64,000 bases of DNA from Ectothiorhodospiraceae bacterium (GTDB taxonomy: Bacteria; Pseudomonadota; Gammaproteobacteria; HK1): positions 17,889 to 81,888 of the forward strand of contig JACKNM010000021.1 of NCBI GenBank assembly GCA_024234875.1, in the 5' to 3' direction. The translations under genes and the position numbers were made by a program. The stretch's first letter is position 1. Each line of letters opens with the position of its first letter. This document shows, piece by piece, positions 1 to 8,961 of this stretch. Under the pieces are notes generated by a model that worked only from the letters and a program-made list of their open reading frames with translations, was not told where the DNA came from and searched no databases.

Positions 1-573
1 CGGGATCGCCTGCGCGCACTGCGGGCGGCGCGCCCGGCGGCCGAGCGCGCCCGTCACGCCGAGGCGCTGGCGGTCGCGCTCGACGCCTTGCTCGAGCCGG
101 CGCCCGGCGCGGTCGTCAGCGTGTACTGGCCGATGCAGGGCGAGCCCGATCTGCGCGGATGGATGGCGAGCCTCGTCGAGCGCGGCGTGACCGTCGCGCT
201 CCCGGAGGTGGTCGCCAGCGGTCAGCCGCTCGTGTTTCGCGTCTGGACCCCCGGGGCGCGTCTCGAGCCCGGGGTGTGGGACATCCCGGTGCCGGTGGAG
301 GGCGAGCGCGTGCATCCCACGGTGGCGATCGCGCCGGTGGTCGGATTCGACCCCGCCTGCTACCGGCTCGGGAACGGCGGTGGCTACTTCGATCGCACGC
401 TCGCGGTGCTCGACCCGCGTCCGCTCGCGGTCGGCGTGGCACATCCGGACAGCTGCCTGCCGACCATCTTCCCGCAGCCGCACGACATCCCGATGGATTG
501 CATCGTCACCGGTGACGGGCCACCGATTCGCCGGGGAGACGCATCCGGGCCCAACGCCCCCGAATCCCGCTGA
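1..573 (+). CDS. ygfA: 5-formyltetrahydrofolate cyclo-ligase (5' partial)
   Basis: The reading frame is already open at base 1, so the start lies outside the window and about 190 residues are visible. The enzyme converts 5-formyl-THF to 5,10-methenyl-THF using ATP. The diagnostic glycine-rich stretch YRLGNGGGYFDR (bases about 361-396) is present, followed by a typical C-terminal part. An internal ATG at 88 is not a likely start, because the upstream codons continue the normal N-terminal helix. The stop overlaps the start of the nnrS-like gene by one base (TGATG), which suggests coupling. A folate enzyme fits the folate-dependent sarcosine oxidase nearby, but this gene is usually a stand-alone housekeeping gene. 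Confidence 0.88.
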   Translation, partial: RDRLRALRAARPAAERARHAEALAVALDALLEPAPGAVVSVYWPMQGEPDLRGWMASLVERGVTVALPEVVASGQPLVFRVWTPGARLEPGVWDIPVPVEGERVHPTVAIAPVVGFDPACYRLGNGGGYFDRTLAVLDPRPLAVGVAHPDSCLPTIFPQPHDIPMDCIVTGDGPPIRRGDASGPNAPESR

Positions 574-1769
574 TGCCCCGGCCGGCTCCGCGCGGCGGTG
601 CCGCCGGCATCGCGGTGCTGAGCGTCGGCTTGCGCCCGTTCTTCCTCGGTGCCGCTGTCTGGGCGGCGCTGGCCATGGCGTTGTGGCTCGCGGTGCTCGG
701 CGGGGCCCCGGTCCGATTCGCGCTCGATCCGCTCGCCTGGCATGTCCACGCGCTCCTGTTCGGGTTCGCGCCCGGGGTGGTGGCCGGGTTCCTGCTGACC
801 GCGGCGGCGGCCTGGACCGGTCGACGACCCCTGACCGGCCCGGCGTTGCTCGCGATGTTCGTGCTGTGGTCGGTCGGGCGGGCGATCTCGCTCGTACCGG
901 GGCTCGGACCCACGTGGCTCGCGCTCGTCGACGGGGCCTTCCTGGTCGCGCTCGGGGCGTGGGTGACGCATGCCGTGGTCGCGGCCCGCAACTGGCGCAA
1001 CCTCGGGGTCGCGGCCCTCGTCTGGTCCCTGCTCGCGGCGGACCTCGTGTTCCTGCTCGGCGCCTCGCTCGGCGTCGACCGGTCGAGCGCGGCACGTGCC
1101 GGCATCGCGGTTCTGGTGGCCCTGGTGCTGGTCATCGGCGGACGGGTCGTCCCCGCGTTCACCCGCAACTGGCTGGCGTCGCGCGGACCGGGGCGGATGC
1201 CGGCACCGGCCGGCGGGGTGGACCGGCTCGCTGCTGGCGCGGCGGCGCTGGCCCTGCCGGCCTGGGTGGTGGCGCCGCAATCCGCGCCGAGCGCCGCGCT
1301 CGCGCTGGCCGCCGCCGTGATCCACGGGCTTCGCCTCGCGCGATGGGCGGGCGAGCGCACCGTCGCCAACCCCTTGGTGCTGGTGCTCCACGTCGCCTAC
1401 GGGCTCGCGGTGGTCGGCTTCTTGCTGGTCGCGGTGCCGGTGATCGCGCCTGGCGCGCTCGGCGTCACCGGCGCGGCCCACGGCTGGACGGTGGGTGCGA
1501 TCGGGACGATGACGCTCGCGATGATGACCCGCGCGAGCCTCGGTCACACCGGTCGGGCGCTGGCCGCAGGTGCCGCGACCCGTCTCGTCTACCTGGCCAT
1601 CCTGGTCGCGGTCTCGGCCCGACTCGCGGCGGACCTCGGCCTGGGCCAGACGGCACTGGTCGCGGCCGGCTCGGCGTGGATTGCCGCCTACGGCGGATTC
1701 GCCGCCGCCTATGCCGGGCCCCTGGTTCGTCCCCGGGCCGACGCGCGCGGCGGCGCGCCGGCCGCCTGA
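573..1769 (+). CDS. nnrS: NnrS family haem/copper membrane protein
   Basis: The 398-residue product is almost entirely hydrophobic, with about twelve predicted transmembrane segments. It opens with the family signature around LRPFFLGAAVWAALA (residues about 13-27). NnrS proteins are inner-membrane haem- and copper-containing proteins linked to resistance to nitric oxide and nitrosative stress. The conserved histidines expected in membrane segments are visible in WHVHALLFGF and LGHTGRAL. The start overlaps the preceding stop by one base. No denitrification genes are nearby, so a role in NO tolerance is inferred from the family only. Confidence 0.85.
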   Translation: MPRPAPRGGAAGIAVLSVGLRPFFLGAAVWAALAMALWLAVLGGAPVRFALDPLAWHVHALLFGFAPGVVAGFLLTAAAAWTGRRPLTGPALLAMFVLWSVGRAISLVPGLGPTWLALVDGAFLVALGAWVTHAVVAARNWRNLGVAALVWSLLAADLVFLLGASLGVDRSSAARAGIAVLVALVLVIGGRVVPAFTRNWLASRGPGRMPAPAGGVDRLAAGAAALALPAWVVAPQSAPSAALALAAAVIHGLRLARWAGERTVANPLVLVLHVAYGLAVVGFLLVAVPVIAPGALGVTGAAHGWTVGAIGTMTLAMMTRASLGHTGRALAAGAATRLVYLAILVAVSARLAADLGLGQTALVAAGSAWIAAYGGFAAAYAGPLVRPRADARGGAPAA

Positions 1770-1815
1770 GCGGCGGCGCCACCGGGAAGTGGCGAATGCC
1801 GAGGGGCCGGCGCCG

Positions 1816-2586
1816 TCACCAGGCCGAGTAGCCGCCGTCGACCAGCAGGTCGGCACCGGTCATGAACGAGGCGTCGTCGCTCGCCAGGTACACGGCACTG
1901 CGTGCGATCTCGCTCGCCTCGCCCAGCCGTCCCATCGGGTGGCGCGGCCCCCACACGCGTTGCGCCTCCTCCATCGAGCCGAAGCGCCGGGTCATCCGCG
2001 CGGTGGCGATGCCGCCCGGCGAGAGCGTGTTCGAGCGGATGCCGCGGTCGGCATAGTCGAGCGCAATTCCCTTGGCGAGCTGCACCAGACCGCCCTTGGT
2101 GGTGCAGTAGGCAGCCTGACCGGCGTTGGCGACCCGGGCCATCTGCGAGGCGAGGAGGATGATGCTGCCGCCGCCGGCGGCGAGCAGATGAGGAATGCCG
2201 TGGCGGCACACCCGGTAGGCGCCGTTCAGGTTGACGTCCATCGCCTCCAGCCAGTCGGCCTCACCGAGCTCGTGCAGAGGGGCGAGAGGCGTGAAGGTCG
2301 CGGCGCAGCAGACCACGGTATCGATGCCGCCGAGAGCATCGGCCGCCTCCCGAATCGACCGCGCCACCGCGGTGTCGTCGCGGACGTCGCAGGTGGCAGC
2401 GTGCGTTCGCGCGCCGGTGGCGCCGAGGCGCTCGGCCTCGCGGCGCGCGGCGTCGCCGGAGACGTCGGCGAGCGCCACCGCCGCGCCCTCGGCGACGAAG
2501 GCGTCGGCGATGGCGAGGCCAATCCCCTGGGCGGCGCCGGTGACGAAGGCGCGTCGGCCCTCGAGTCGTCGAGTCGAGTGGGTCAT
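1816..2586 (-). CDS. SDR family NAD(P)-dependent oxidoreductase
   Basis: This is a classical short-chain dehydrogenase of 256 residues. The cofactor motif TGAAQGIG lies near residue 17, and the catalytic tyrosine and lysine are in YCTTK (about residues 160-164), with a serine upstream in LLASQ. The C-terminal LVDGGYSAW is typical of the FabG-like branch. The motif that normally reads NNAG is replaced by CCAA, which is unusual because this asparagine stabilises the central beta-sheet. The substrate cannot be predicted. The gene is convergent with nnrS and divergent from the SRP RNA gene. Confidence 0.85.
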   Translation of the reverse strand: MTHSTRRLEGRRAFVTGAAQGIGLAIADAFVAEGAAVALADVSGDAARREAERLGATGARTHAATCDVRDDTAVARSIREAADALGGIDTVVCCAATFTPLAPLHELGEADWLEAMDVNLNGAYRVCRHGIPHLLAAGGGSIILLASQMARVANAGQAAYCTTKGGLVQLAKGIALDYADRGIRSNTLSPGGIATARMTRRFGSMEEAQRVWGPRHPMGRLGEASEIARSAVYLASDDASFMTGADLLVDGGYSAW

Positions 2587-2723
2587 CGGGGTCCTCCAAC
2601 CAAGGGGTGACGAGTGGGCGCGCGGGGCGGCGGTGGCCCGCCGACGCTCGCGGCGGGCGAACGATATCAGCGTGCGGCGGCCATCGGCATCTCGCGGCCC
2701 TCGCGGAGGTGCGCGTGCGCCGC

Positions 2724-2729
2724 TATACT
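2724..2729 (+). promoter_or_regulatory. Possible -10 element upstream of the SRP RNA
   Basis: TATACT occurs in the context cgcTATACTcgcg about 90 bases before the folded SRP RNA. An almost identical context precedes dnaX at 13880. There is no good -35 hexamer at the usual distance, so the call is tentative. If used, it would give a precursor with a leader of about 80 bases. Confidence 0.35.
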
Positions 2730-2815
2730 CGCGCCCCGTCGAGTCGGGTGTGCACGGTGGGTCGCCGCGCAGCGTGCGCTGCGATGCGCCCGAGAAACCC
2801 GGCTCGCGGCCACCA

Positions 2816-2930
2816 TGGTGGCCCGCATCGGTCCCCTCGCATCGCTAGGTTGTGAACCCCGTCAGGCCCGGAAGGGAGCAGCGGCAGCAGCTGATGCGGG
2901 TGCCGGGGTGTGGCTGATGCGGGCTGCCTC
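2816..2930 (+). ncRNA. ffs: Signal recognition particle 4.5S RNA
   Basis: This is the bacterial small SRP RNA, partner of Ffh in co-translational membrane targeting. The universally conserved domain IV is present at 2861-2882 (GTCAGGCCCGGAAGGGAGCA, with the GGAA tetraloop at 2870-2873) and its 3' side GTGCCGGGGTG follows. The ends were set by a long closing helix: bases 2817-2829 (GGTGGCCCGCATC) pair with 2916-2928 (GATGCGGGCTGCC), with only G-U or near-perfect matches. Total length is about 113 bases, as in E. coli. In pseudomonads ffs lies next to dnaX, whereas here dnaX is 11 kb downstream. Confidence 0.95.
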
Positions 2931-3020
2931 CATCCGTACCGCCGGTCAGGCGGGGTCGGCGAACGGCCGCTGCCGGCGAGAGCGAGGGGGCGCCGATGCC
3001 ACGGTACGGTCGAGCGTGAC

Positions 3021-4274
3021 ATGAGGTACTCGTTCCTCGCGCTCGCGGCCAACGCGCTGCGCGGGCATCGCCGATGGCGACCCGCCTGGCGCAGCCCGCA
3101 GCCGCAACGCGGCTACGAGGTGGTGATCGTCGGCGGTGGCGGTCACGCCCTGGCGACCGCCTACTACCTCGCCAAGCTGCACGGGGTGACCGACGTCGCG
3201 GTCCTCGAGCGCGGCTGGATCGGCGGCGGTAACACCGGCCGCAACACCACCATCGTCCGCTCGAATTACCTGCACGACGCCAACGCCCATTTCTACGAGC
3301 ACTCGCTGAAGCTGTGGGAGGGGTTGTCGCGCGACCTCAACTACAACGTGATGTTCAGCCCGCGTGGGGTGCTCAACCTCGCGCACTCCGACGGCCAGCT
3401 CGAGACCTACTCGCGCCGCGGCAACGCGATGCGCATGAACGGCATCGACGCGGTGCTGCTCGACCGCGAGCAGGTGCGCGCGATGGTTCCCGACCTCGAC
3501 TGCTCACCGCAGGCCCGCTACCCGGTGCACGGCGGGCTGCTGCAGCCGCGCGGCGGCACCGCCCGACACGATGCGGTGGCCTGGGGCTTCGCGCGCGCGG
3601 CGAGCGCGCTCGGCGTCGACATCATCCAGCAGTGCGAGGTGACCGGCATCCGCGTCGAGGCCGGGCGGGTGCAGGGGGTGGAGACGACGCGCGGCTACAT
3701 CGGTGCCTCGAAGGTGGCGATCGCGGTCGCCGGGCACAGCTCGCGGGTGGCGGCGATGGCCGGCGTCGCGCTGCCGATCGAGTCGCACGTGCTGCAGGCG
3801 ATGGTCACCGAGCCGGTCAAGCCGTTCCTCGACACCGTCGTCACCTCCGGCGCGACGCACCTCTACGTCAGCCAGACCAACAAGGGCGAGGTGCTGCTCG
3901 GCGGGGACATCGATGGCTACAACTCCTACGCCCAGCGCGGCAACCTGCCCATCGTCGAGGACGTGCTGCGGGCCGCGGTGTCGCTGTTCCCGCGGCTGTC
4001 GCGGCTGCGGCTGATGCGCACCTGGGGCGGAATCATGGACATGACCATGGACGGCAGCCCGATCATCGGCAAGCTGCCGGTCGGCGGGCTGTACCTGAAC
4101 GGCGGCTGGTGCTACGGCGGGTTCAAGGCGACGCCGGGCTCGGGCTGGGTCTTCGCGCACACCGTCGCCCACGACGAGCCGCACGCGTTGAACGCCGCGT
4201 TCAGTCTGGAGCGATTCTGGAGCGGTCACCTGATCGACGAGAAGGGGGCCGGCGCCACCCCCGGAGCGCACTGA
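3021..4274 (+). CDS. soxB: Sarcosine oxidase subunit beta
   Basis: The 417-residue FAD-dependent beta subunit belongs to heterotetrameric sarcosine oxidase, which oxidises sarcosine to glycine and passes the methyl carbon to tetrahydrofolate. The ADP-binding motif VVIVGGGGHALATAYYL begins near residue 34. The segment around ARHDAVAWGF contains His183, matching the position of the covalent FMN histidine of characterised SoxB proteins. The start at 3021 is chosen because it gives the family N-terminus and excludes SRP RNA sequence. The stop overlaps the soxD start (TGATG). Confidence 0.95.
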   Translation: MRYSFLALAANALRGHRRWRPAWRSPQPQRGYEVVIVGGGGHALATAYYLAKLHGVTDVAVLERGWIGGGNTGRNTTIVRSNYLHDANAHFYEHSLKLWEGLSRDLNYNVMFSPRGVLNLAHSDGQLETYSRRGNAMRMNGIDAVLLDREQVRAMVPDLDCSPQARYPVHGGLLQPRGGTARHDAVAWGFARAASALGVDIIQQCEVTGIRVEAGRVQGVETTRGYIGASKVAIAVAGHSSRVAAMAGVALPIESHVLQAMVTEPVKPFLDTVVTSGATHLYVSQTNKGEVLLGGDIDGYNSYAQRGNLPIVEDVLRAAVSLFPRLSRLRLMRTWGGIMDMTMDGSPIIGKLPVGGLYLNGGWCYGGFKATPGSGWVFAHTVAHDEPHALNAAFSLERFWSGHLIDEKGAGATPGAH

Positions 4275-4555
4275 TGCTCTTGATCCCCTGTCCCCACTGC
4301 GGCCCGCGCGCGCAGGTCGAGTTCGCCTACGGTGGCGACGCCACGGTGGCGCGTCCGGTCGATCCCGACGCCGTCGGCGCGCGTCAGTGGCTGGACCACG
4401 TCTACCTGCGCGAGAACCCCAAGGGCCCACACCTCGAGTGGTGGCAGCACGTCGCGGGCTGCCGGGCGTGGATCCGCGTCAGGCGGGACACCGTCACCCA
4501 TGCCGTTCTCGGCGCCGCAACGGCGGCGGGCTCGATCGAGGGCGGCGCATCGTGA
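4274..4555 (+). CDS. soxD: Sarcosine oxidase subunit delta
   Basis: This small 93-residue subunit of tetrameric sarcosine oxidase carries a structural zinc. The expected ligands Cys6, Cys9, His59 and Cys63 are all present (IPCPHC at the start and WWQHVAGC in the middle), at the same numbering as in characterised bacterial enzymes. It overlaps soxB at its start. Its stop overlaps the GTG start of soxA by two bases, so the four subunits are probably translated together. Confidence 0.94.
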   Translation: MLLIPCPHCGPRAQVEFAYGGDATVARPVDPDAVGARQWLDHVYLRENPKGPHLEWWQHVAGCRAWIRVRRDTVTHAVLGAATAAGSIEGGAS

Positions 4556-7500
4556 GGTCGCAACCCTATCGCGCGGTGAACGGGGGCGCGCTCGATCGCA
4601 CCCGACCGCTCAGGTTCACCTTCGACGGACGCACCTACGAGGGCTACGAGGGCGACACGCTCGCCTCCGCGCTCCTCGCCAACGGCGTGCGCCTGGTCGG
4701 ACGGAGCTTCAAGTATCACCGCCCACGCGGCGTCTACGGCCTCGGTGCCGAGGAGCCGAATGCGCTGGTGCGGGTGGGCGAGGGCGCGGCCGCCACGCCC
4801 AATCTCAAGGCCACCGAGGTGCTGCTCCGCGACGCGATGGTGGTGCGGAGTCAGAACCGCTGGCCCTCGCTCTCCCTCGACGCCGGAGCGCTCGCCGGTG
4901 CGCTGTCGCGCGTGCTGCCGGCCGGCTTCTACTACAAGACGTTCATGGGGCCGCCCGGGTGGTGGATGCTGTTCGAGCCCTTCATCCGGCGCGCCGCCGG
5001 GCTCGGCCGACCACCCGAGGGCACCGATCCCGATCGCTACGGTCGCCGGTTCGCGCACTGCGACGTGCTGGTGGTCGGCGCCGGGCCGGCGGGCCTCGCC
5101 GCAGCGCTGGCGGCCTCGAGTGGCGGGGCACGGGTCACCCTGGTCGACGACGCCGACCGCCTCGGCGGCAGCCTGCTCCAGGGCCCCGCGGCCGTCGACG
5201 GCCTCGATGCCGCACGCTGGGTCGGCCGCGCGGCGCGCACGCTCGACGCCCGTCCACGTGTGCGGGTGCTGCGCCGCGCGCTCGCGTTCGGCTACTACGA
5301 CGACAACCTGGTCGCGGTGTGTGAGCAGGTCGACGGCGAGGGCGCGCCGGCACCGCGCGAGCGGGTGTGGTGGATTCGCGCCCGCGAGGTGGTGCTCGCG
5401 ACCGGCGCGGTCGAGCGCGGGCTGGTCTTCCCGGGCAACGACCGTCCGGGGGTGATGCTCGCCAGCGCGGCGCGCGCCTACGCCTGGCGCCACGCCGTCG
5501 CCTGTGGCCGCCGCGCGGTGGTGACGACCAACAACGACAGCGCCTACGACGCGATACCGGCGCTCGCCGGGGTCGGTTGCGAGGTGGCGGCGGTGGTCGA
5601 CCTCCGCGCCGGGGGGCCGGGCGAGCCGGCGGCAGCGCTCGCGGAGGCCGCCGGTGCGCGGATTCTCCGCGGGTACGCGGTCACCGCGACCGATGGCGGC
5701 GTCTCGCTGCAGGGCGTCGAGGTGCGCGCGGTGGCGTCGAGCGCGGAAGCCGACGGCGTGCTGGAGACCCGAGGCCCGCCAGAGCAGATCGCCTGCGATC
5801 TCCTCTGCGTGTCCGGTGGCTGGAATCCCGCGGTCCAGCTCTTCTCGCAGTCGCAGGGCAGCCTGCGTTGGGACGCCGCGCGCGCCGCTTTCGTGCCCGG
5901 GCAGTCGCGGCAGCGCGAGCGCTCGGCGGGCGCGGCGGCCGGGGTCGAGGGTCTGGCGGCGGCGCTCGAGTCGGGGCACGCGGCAGGGGAGGCGGCGGCC
6001 CTGGCCTGCGGGCTGCGCGCGAGCGCCGGCACCTCGCCCCGGGCCGAGCCGGCACCGGAGCGTGCGCCCCTGCGCCCGGTCTGGCGAATCGCCCACCCCG
6101 GCGGCTCCGGTGGCAAGGCGTTCGTGGATCTACAGAACGACGTCACGGTGGACGACGTGCTCCTCGCCGAGCGCGAGGGCTATCGCCACCCCGAGCACCT
6201 GAAGCGCTACACCACGCTCGGCATGGGCACCGACCAGGGGCGGGTCGGTGGGCTGAACGGCGTCGCGGTGCTCGCGAGTCGTCTCGGCCGGCCGGTGGAG
6301 GCGGTGGGGCTCACCACGTTCCGCGCGCCGACCGCGCCGGTCACCGTCGGTGCGATCGCCGGCGGCGAGGTCGGCGCCCAACTCGCGCCGACTCGGCTCA
6401 CGCCCCTGCACGGGTGGCACGAGGCCGCCGGCGCGCCGATGGTCCCCGCCGGCGCGTGGCTGCGGCCGCGCTGCTATCCGCGGGACGGCGAGACCCAGGC
6501 CGAGGCCATCCGTCGCGAGGTGACGACGGTGCGCGGCGCGGTCGGCCTGGTCGACGTCTCGACCCTCGGCAAGATCGAGGTGCGCGGTCGCGACGCCGGC
6601 GCGTTCCTCGAGCGCATCTACGCCAATCCGGTGTCGGACCTCGCGCCCGGGCGGGTGCGCTACGGGCTGATGCTGCGCGAGGACGGCCTGGTCTTCGACG
6701 ACGGCACCCTCGCCCGGCCCGACGCCGCGAGCTGGTATCTCACCACCACCACCGCCAACGCTGCGCGGGTGCTCGCGCACCTCGAGCGTTACGCGCAGAC
6801 GGTGTGGCCGTCGCTCGCGGTGCACATGGTCTCGGTCACCGACCAGTGGGCGGCGATGGCGATCGCCGGTCCGGCCGCGCGCGCGGTGCTGGCACGGGTG
6901 TGCGGCGCCGGCGCGGTCTCCGACGGCGCGCTGCCCTTCATGGGTTGCGCGTCGGCGGAGATCGCCGGGGTCACGGTACGTCTGCTGCGAATCACCTTCT
7001 CGGGCGAGCTCGCCTACGAGGTCCACGTCGGCGCCGACCACGGCCGCCTGGTATGGGAGACACTGCTCGAGGCTGGTGCGGCGCACGGCATTGCCCCCTA
7101 CGGCACCGAGGCGATGGGGGTCCTGCGCATCGAGAAGGGTCACCCCGCCGGACCGGAGCTCGACGGCAACACCACGCCTCGGGATCTGCGTCTCGATCGG
7201 CTGCTCGCGCGCAAGGCGGAGGACTTCGTCGGGCGTCGAGCCCTCGAGCGGCCGGGCCTCGTCGACCCGTCGCGGCCGCGGCTGGTCGGTCTGGTCTCGG
7301 AGGACGGCCAGCGCATCGGCGCCGGCGCCCAGCTCGTCACCAACCCAGCCGCACCGAAGCCCCTGCGCACGCTCGGGCATGTGACCTCGGCCTGCCTGAG
7401 CCCGACCCTCGGCCGCCCGATCGCGCTGGCGCTGCTCACTGACGGTGATGCGCGTCGCGGCGAGCTCCTGTGCGCAGCCGCACCGGTGGCCGGGCTGCAC

Positions 7501-7563
7501 ACACGGGTTCGGGTGACCGACCCGGTCTTCGTCGATCCGAAGGGGAGGCGGCCACGTGGCTGA
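4552..7563 (+). CDS. soxA: Sarcosine oxidase subunit alpha
   Basis: The large 1003-residue subunit has a ferredoxin-like 2Fe-2S-fold N-terminus (FTFDGRTYEGYEGDTLASAL, about residues 23-42). A nucleotide-binding domain starting DVLVVGAGPAGLAAALAA (about residue 172) follows, then a C-terminal aminomethyltransferase (GcvT-like) folate-binding domain over roughly the last 370 residues. It binds NAD and contributes the folate site where formaldehyde is captured as 5,10-methylene-THF. The GTG start at 4552 overlaps the soxD stop and gives the family N-terminus; the longer in-frame extension into soxD was rejected. Confidence 0.95.
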   Translation: MRSQPYRAVNGGALDRTRPLRFTFDGRTYEGYEGDTLASALLANGVRLVGRSFKYHRPRGVYGLGAEEPNALVRVGEGAAATPNLKATEVLLRDAMVVRSQNRWPSLSLDAGALAGALSRVLPAGFYYKTFMGPPGWWMLFEPFIRRAAGLGRPPEGTDPDRYGRRFAHCDVLVVGAGPAGLAAALAASSGGARVTLVDDADRLGGSLLQGPAAVDGLDAARWVGRAARTLDARPRVRVLRRALAFGYYDDNLVAVCEQVDGEGAPAPRERVWWIRAREVVLATGAVERGLVFPGNDRPGVMLASAARAYAWRHAVACGRRAVVTTNNDSAYDAIPALAGVGCEVAAVVDLRAGGPGEPAAALAEAAGARILRGYAVTATDGGVSLQGVEVRAVASSAEADGVLETRGPPEQIACDLLCVSGGWNPAVQLFSQSQGSLRWDAARAAFVPGQSRQRERSAGAAAGVEGLAAALESGHAAGEAAALACGLRASAGTSPRAEPAPERAPLRPVWRIAHPGGSGGKAFVDLQNDVTVDDVLLAEREGYRHPEHLKRYTTLGMGTDQGRVGGLNGVAVLASRLGRPVEAVGLTTFRAPTAPVTVGAIAGGEVGAQLAPTRLTPLHGWHEAAGAPMVPAGAWLRPRCYPRDGETQAEAIRREVTTVRGAVGLVDVSTLGKIEVRGRDAGAFLERIYANPVSDLAPGRVRYGLMLREDGLVFDDGTLARPDAASWYLTTTTANAARVLAHLERYAQTVWPSLAVHMVSVTDQWAAMAIAGPAARAVLARVCGAGAVSDGALPFMGCASAEIAGVTVRLLRITFSGELAYEVHVGADHGRLVWETLLEAGAAHGIAPYGTEAMGVLRIEKGHPAGPELDGNTTPRDLRLDRLLARKAEDFVGRRALERPGLVDPSRPRLVGLVSEDGQRIGAGAQLVTNPAAPKPLRTLGHVTSACLSPTLGRPIALALLTDGDARRGELLCAAAPVAGLHTRVRVTDPVFVDPKGRRPRG

Positions 7564-8173
7564 GTCGTCCGAGCATCGTGACGTGACCCGTCGCTCGGCG
7601 GTCGCCGCTCGCCTCGCGGCATTCGAGGCCCGCATCCCGTGGCCAGGCCCCCAGGTCACGATTCGGGAGCGGCGCCCCGGCGCGGTGGCGGCAGTGCACG
7701 GCGTGAGCGCCGAGGGGCTGTCGGCGGCGCTCGCCGCGGCGGAGGGCGAGCCCGAGTGGAGTCCCGCGCCGGGGTCGGGGCAGGCGGCGGAGTGCGGTCC
7801 TCTGACCGCGATGTGGACCGGACCGGATCAGTGGCTGCTGGTCGACGCGACCGCCACCCCCGACGCCTTGGTCGAGCGCCTCGCCGCGGTCGAGTCGGCG
7901 GGCGGCGCGGTCTTCGACGTGAGCCACGCTCGCGTGTGTCTGCGGCTTCGTGGACCCGCCGCAGAGCCACTGCTCGCCACCGGCTGCCCACTGGACCTCG
8001 AGGCGATGCCGGTGGGTGGGTGTGGCGCCTCGGTGCTCGGACCGTTCACGGTCGTCGTGCGCCGCCTCGGTCAGGAGTCGTTCGATCTCTGGGTCGCGCG
8101 CAGTTACGCGCTGGCCTGCGTCGAGTGGCTCGAGCACGAGGGGGAGGCATTCGGCATCGCACCCGAGTGGTGA
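7556..8173 (+). CDS. soxG: Sarcosine oxidase subunit gamma
   Basis: This 205-residue protein is related to the GcvT fold and is the fourth subunit of sarcosine oxidase. The GTG start overlaps the end of soxA by eight bases, and position and length match soxG in other soxBDAG operons. Segments such as VFDVSHARVCLRLRGPAAEPLLATG resemble the folate-binding aminomethyltransferase superfamily. A strong hairpin follows about 20 bases after the stop. The gamma subunit diverges fast, so the call rests partly on operon position. Confidence 0.92.
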   Translation: MAESSEHRDVTRRSAVAARLAAFEARIPWPGPQVTIRERRPGAVAAVHGVSAEGLSAALAAAEGEPEWSPAPGSGQAAECGPLTAMWTGPDQWLLVDATATPDALVERLAAVESAGGAVFDVSHARVCLRLRGPAAEPLLATGCPLDLEAMPVGGCGASVLGPFTVVVRRLGQESFDLWVARSYALACVEWLEHEGEAFGIAPEW

Positions 8174-8192
8174 GCCGGGCCCCAGAAACGCG

Positions 8193-8216
8193 AAGGCCCC
8201 GCGATGCGGGGCCCTG
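8193..8216. terminator. Bidirectional terminator hairpin between soxG and the PEP-CTERM gene
   Basis: A perfect eight-base stem, GGCCCCGC (8195-8202) and GCGGGGCC (8206-8213) with a three-base loop, lies between the convergent soxG and PEP-CTERM genes. On the minus strand it is followed by CTTCGCGTTTCT, which resembles a weak U-tract, so it probably ends the minus-strand transcript and may serve both. Confidence 0.7.
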
Positions 8217-8250
8217 CTGAGGTTGCGTCGGCGCCCGCGGGCGCCTCGGC

Positions 8251-8961
8251 TCAGTGTCGGCGACGCGCGGTCCGCCCGAGCCCGGCCAGCGCCAGACCCA
8301 GGATGGCCAGGGTCGCCGGCTCGGGGACGTTGTTCGACGTGACCTGCCCGACCGAGAACTGGCCGTCGTCCAGCGCGGACAGCTCGCCGGCCGGACCGAG
8401 CCCGATGTCACCGAGGGTGATCTCGAGGTCCTCGCAAGGGTCGCCCGAGATGGTCAGGCAGCCGCTCACGCTCCAGGTCATCTGAAGACCGTGGATCTCC
8501 GTCGGAGTCGCGAGGTCCGAGATGGTCCAGACCAGGAAGTTGTCGCCGGCACCCACCAGGGAATTGCCGGTGTCGAACACGACGGTGGCCGACAGCGGGC
8601 TGCCCGACTCGTCCAGCAGCACGAGTGCCGCGTCGAGCACGAAGTCATCGAAGTCCGCGTCCGCCAGGAACGTCGCGGTGAACTGGAGGCTGGTGGTCCC
8701 CGCAGAGTTCTGCACCTCGATGAACAGGTCGTCGAAGTCGACGTTCCACTGTGCGGTGTCGACGGTGGCCGTGGTGTCGGGAATGGCGATGGTGCAGGGC
8801 TGACCGGGCCCCGGGCAGTCAGGCACGCCGACGACGTCGACCGCGCTCGCCGCGTGGGGCACGAGCATCGTCGTCAGTGCTGCCAGGCCACCGAGCAGCG
8901 CGGCGCGGAGCGTGGGCGCGAGACGCTGTCCGCGGCTGGTGGTCTCAGAGTAATTCGTCAT
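8251..8961 (-). CDS. PEP-CTERM sorting-domain secreted protein
   Basis: This 236-residue exported protein has an N-terminal signal segment (about residues 18-40, ending near HAASA). Its C-terminus has the exosortase recognition pattern VPEPATLAILGLALAGLG followed by RTARRRH. The PEP motif, hydrophobic helix and basic tail are the substrate signature for the exosortase XrtA encoded at 44.5 kb. The body has no recognised domain and is rich in Asp, Thr and Val, with cysteine pairs, as in extracellular beta-rich proteins. The start at 8961 is preferred because an upstream ATG at 9039 would place 26 extra residues before the signal peptide. A consensus sigma-54 promoter lies about 130 bases upstream. 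Confidence 0.88.
   Translation of the reverse strand: MTNYSETTSRGQRLAPTLRAALLGGLAALTTMLVPHAASAVDVVGVPDCPGPGQPCTIAIPDTTATVDTAQWNVDFDDLFIEVQNSAGTTSLQFTATFLADADFDDFVLDAALVLLDESGSPLSATVVFDTGNSLVGAGDNFLVWTISDLATPTEIHGLQMTWSVSGCLTISGDPCEDLEITLGDIGLGPAGELSALDDGQFSVGQVTSNNVPEPATLAILGLALAGLGRTARRRH

Noticed and set aside
384..1856. Long open frames on the strand opposite real genes throughout the window, such as 384-1856 minus, 26112-28883 plus and 36500-38548 minus
   Set aside because: They are Arg/Ala/Pro/Gly-rich shadows caused by high GC and match no family, while the opposite strand has clear conserved genes.
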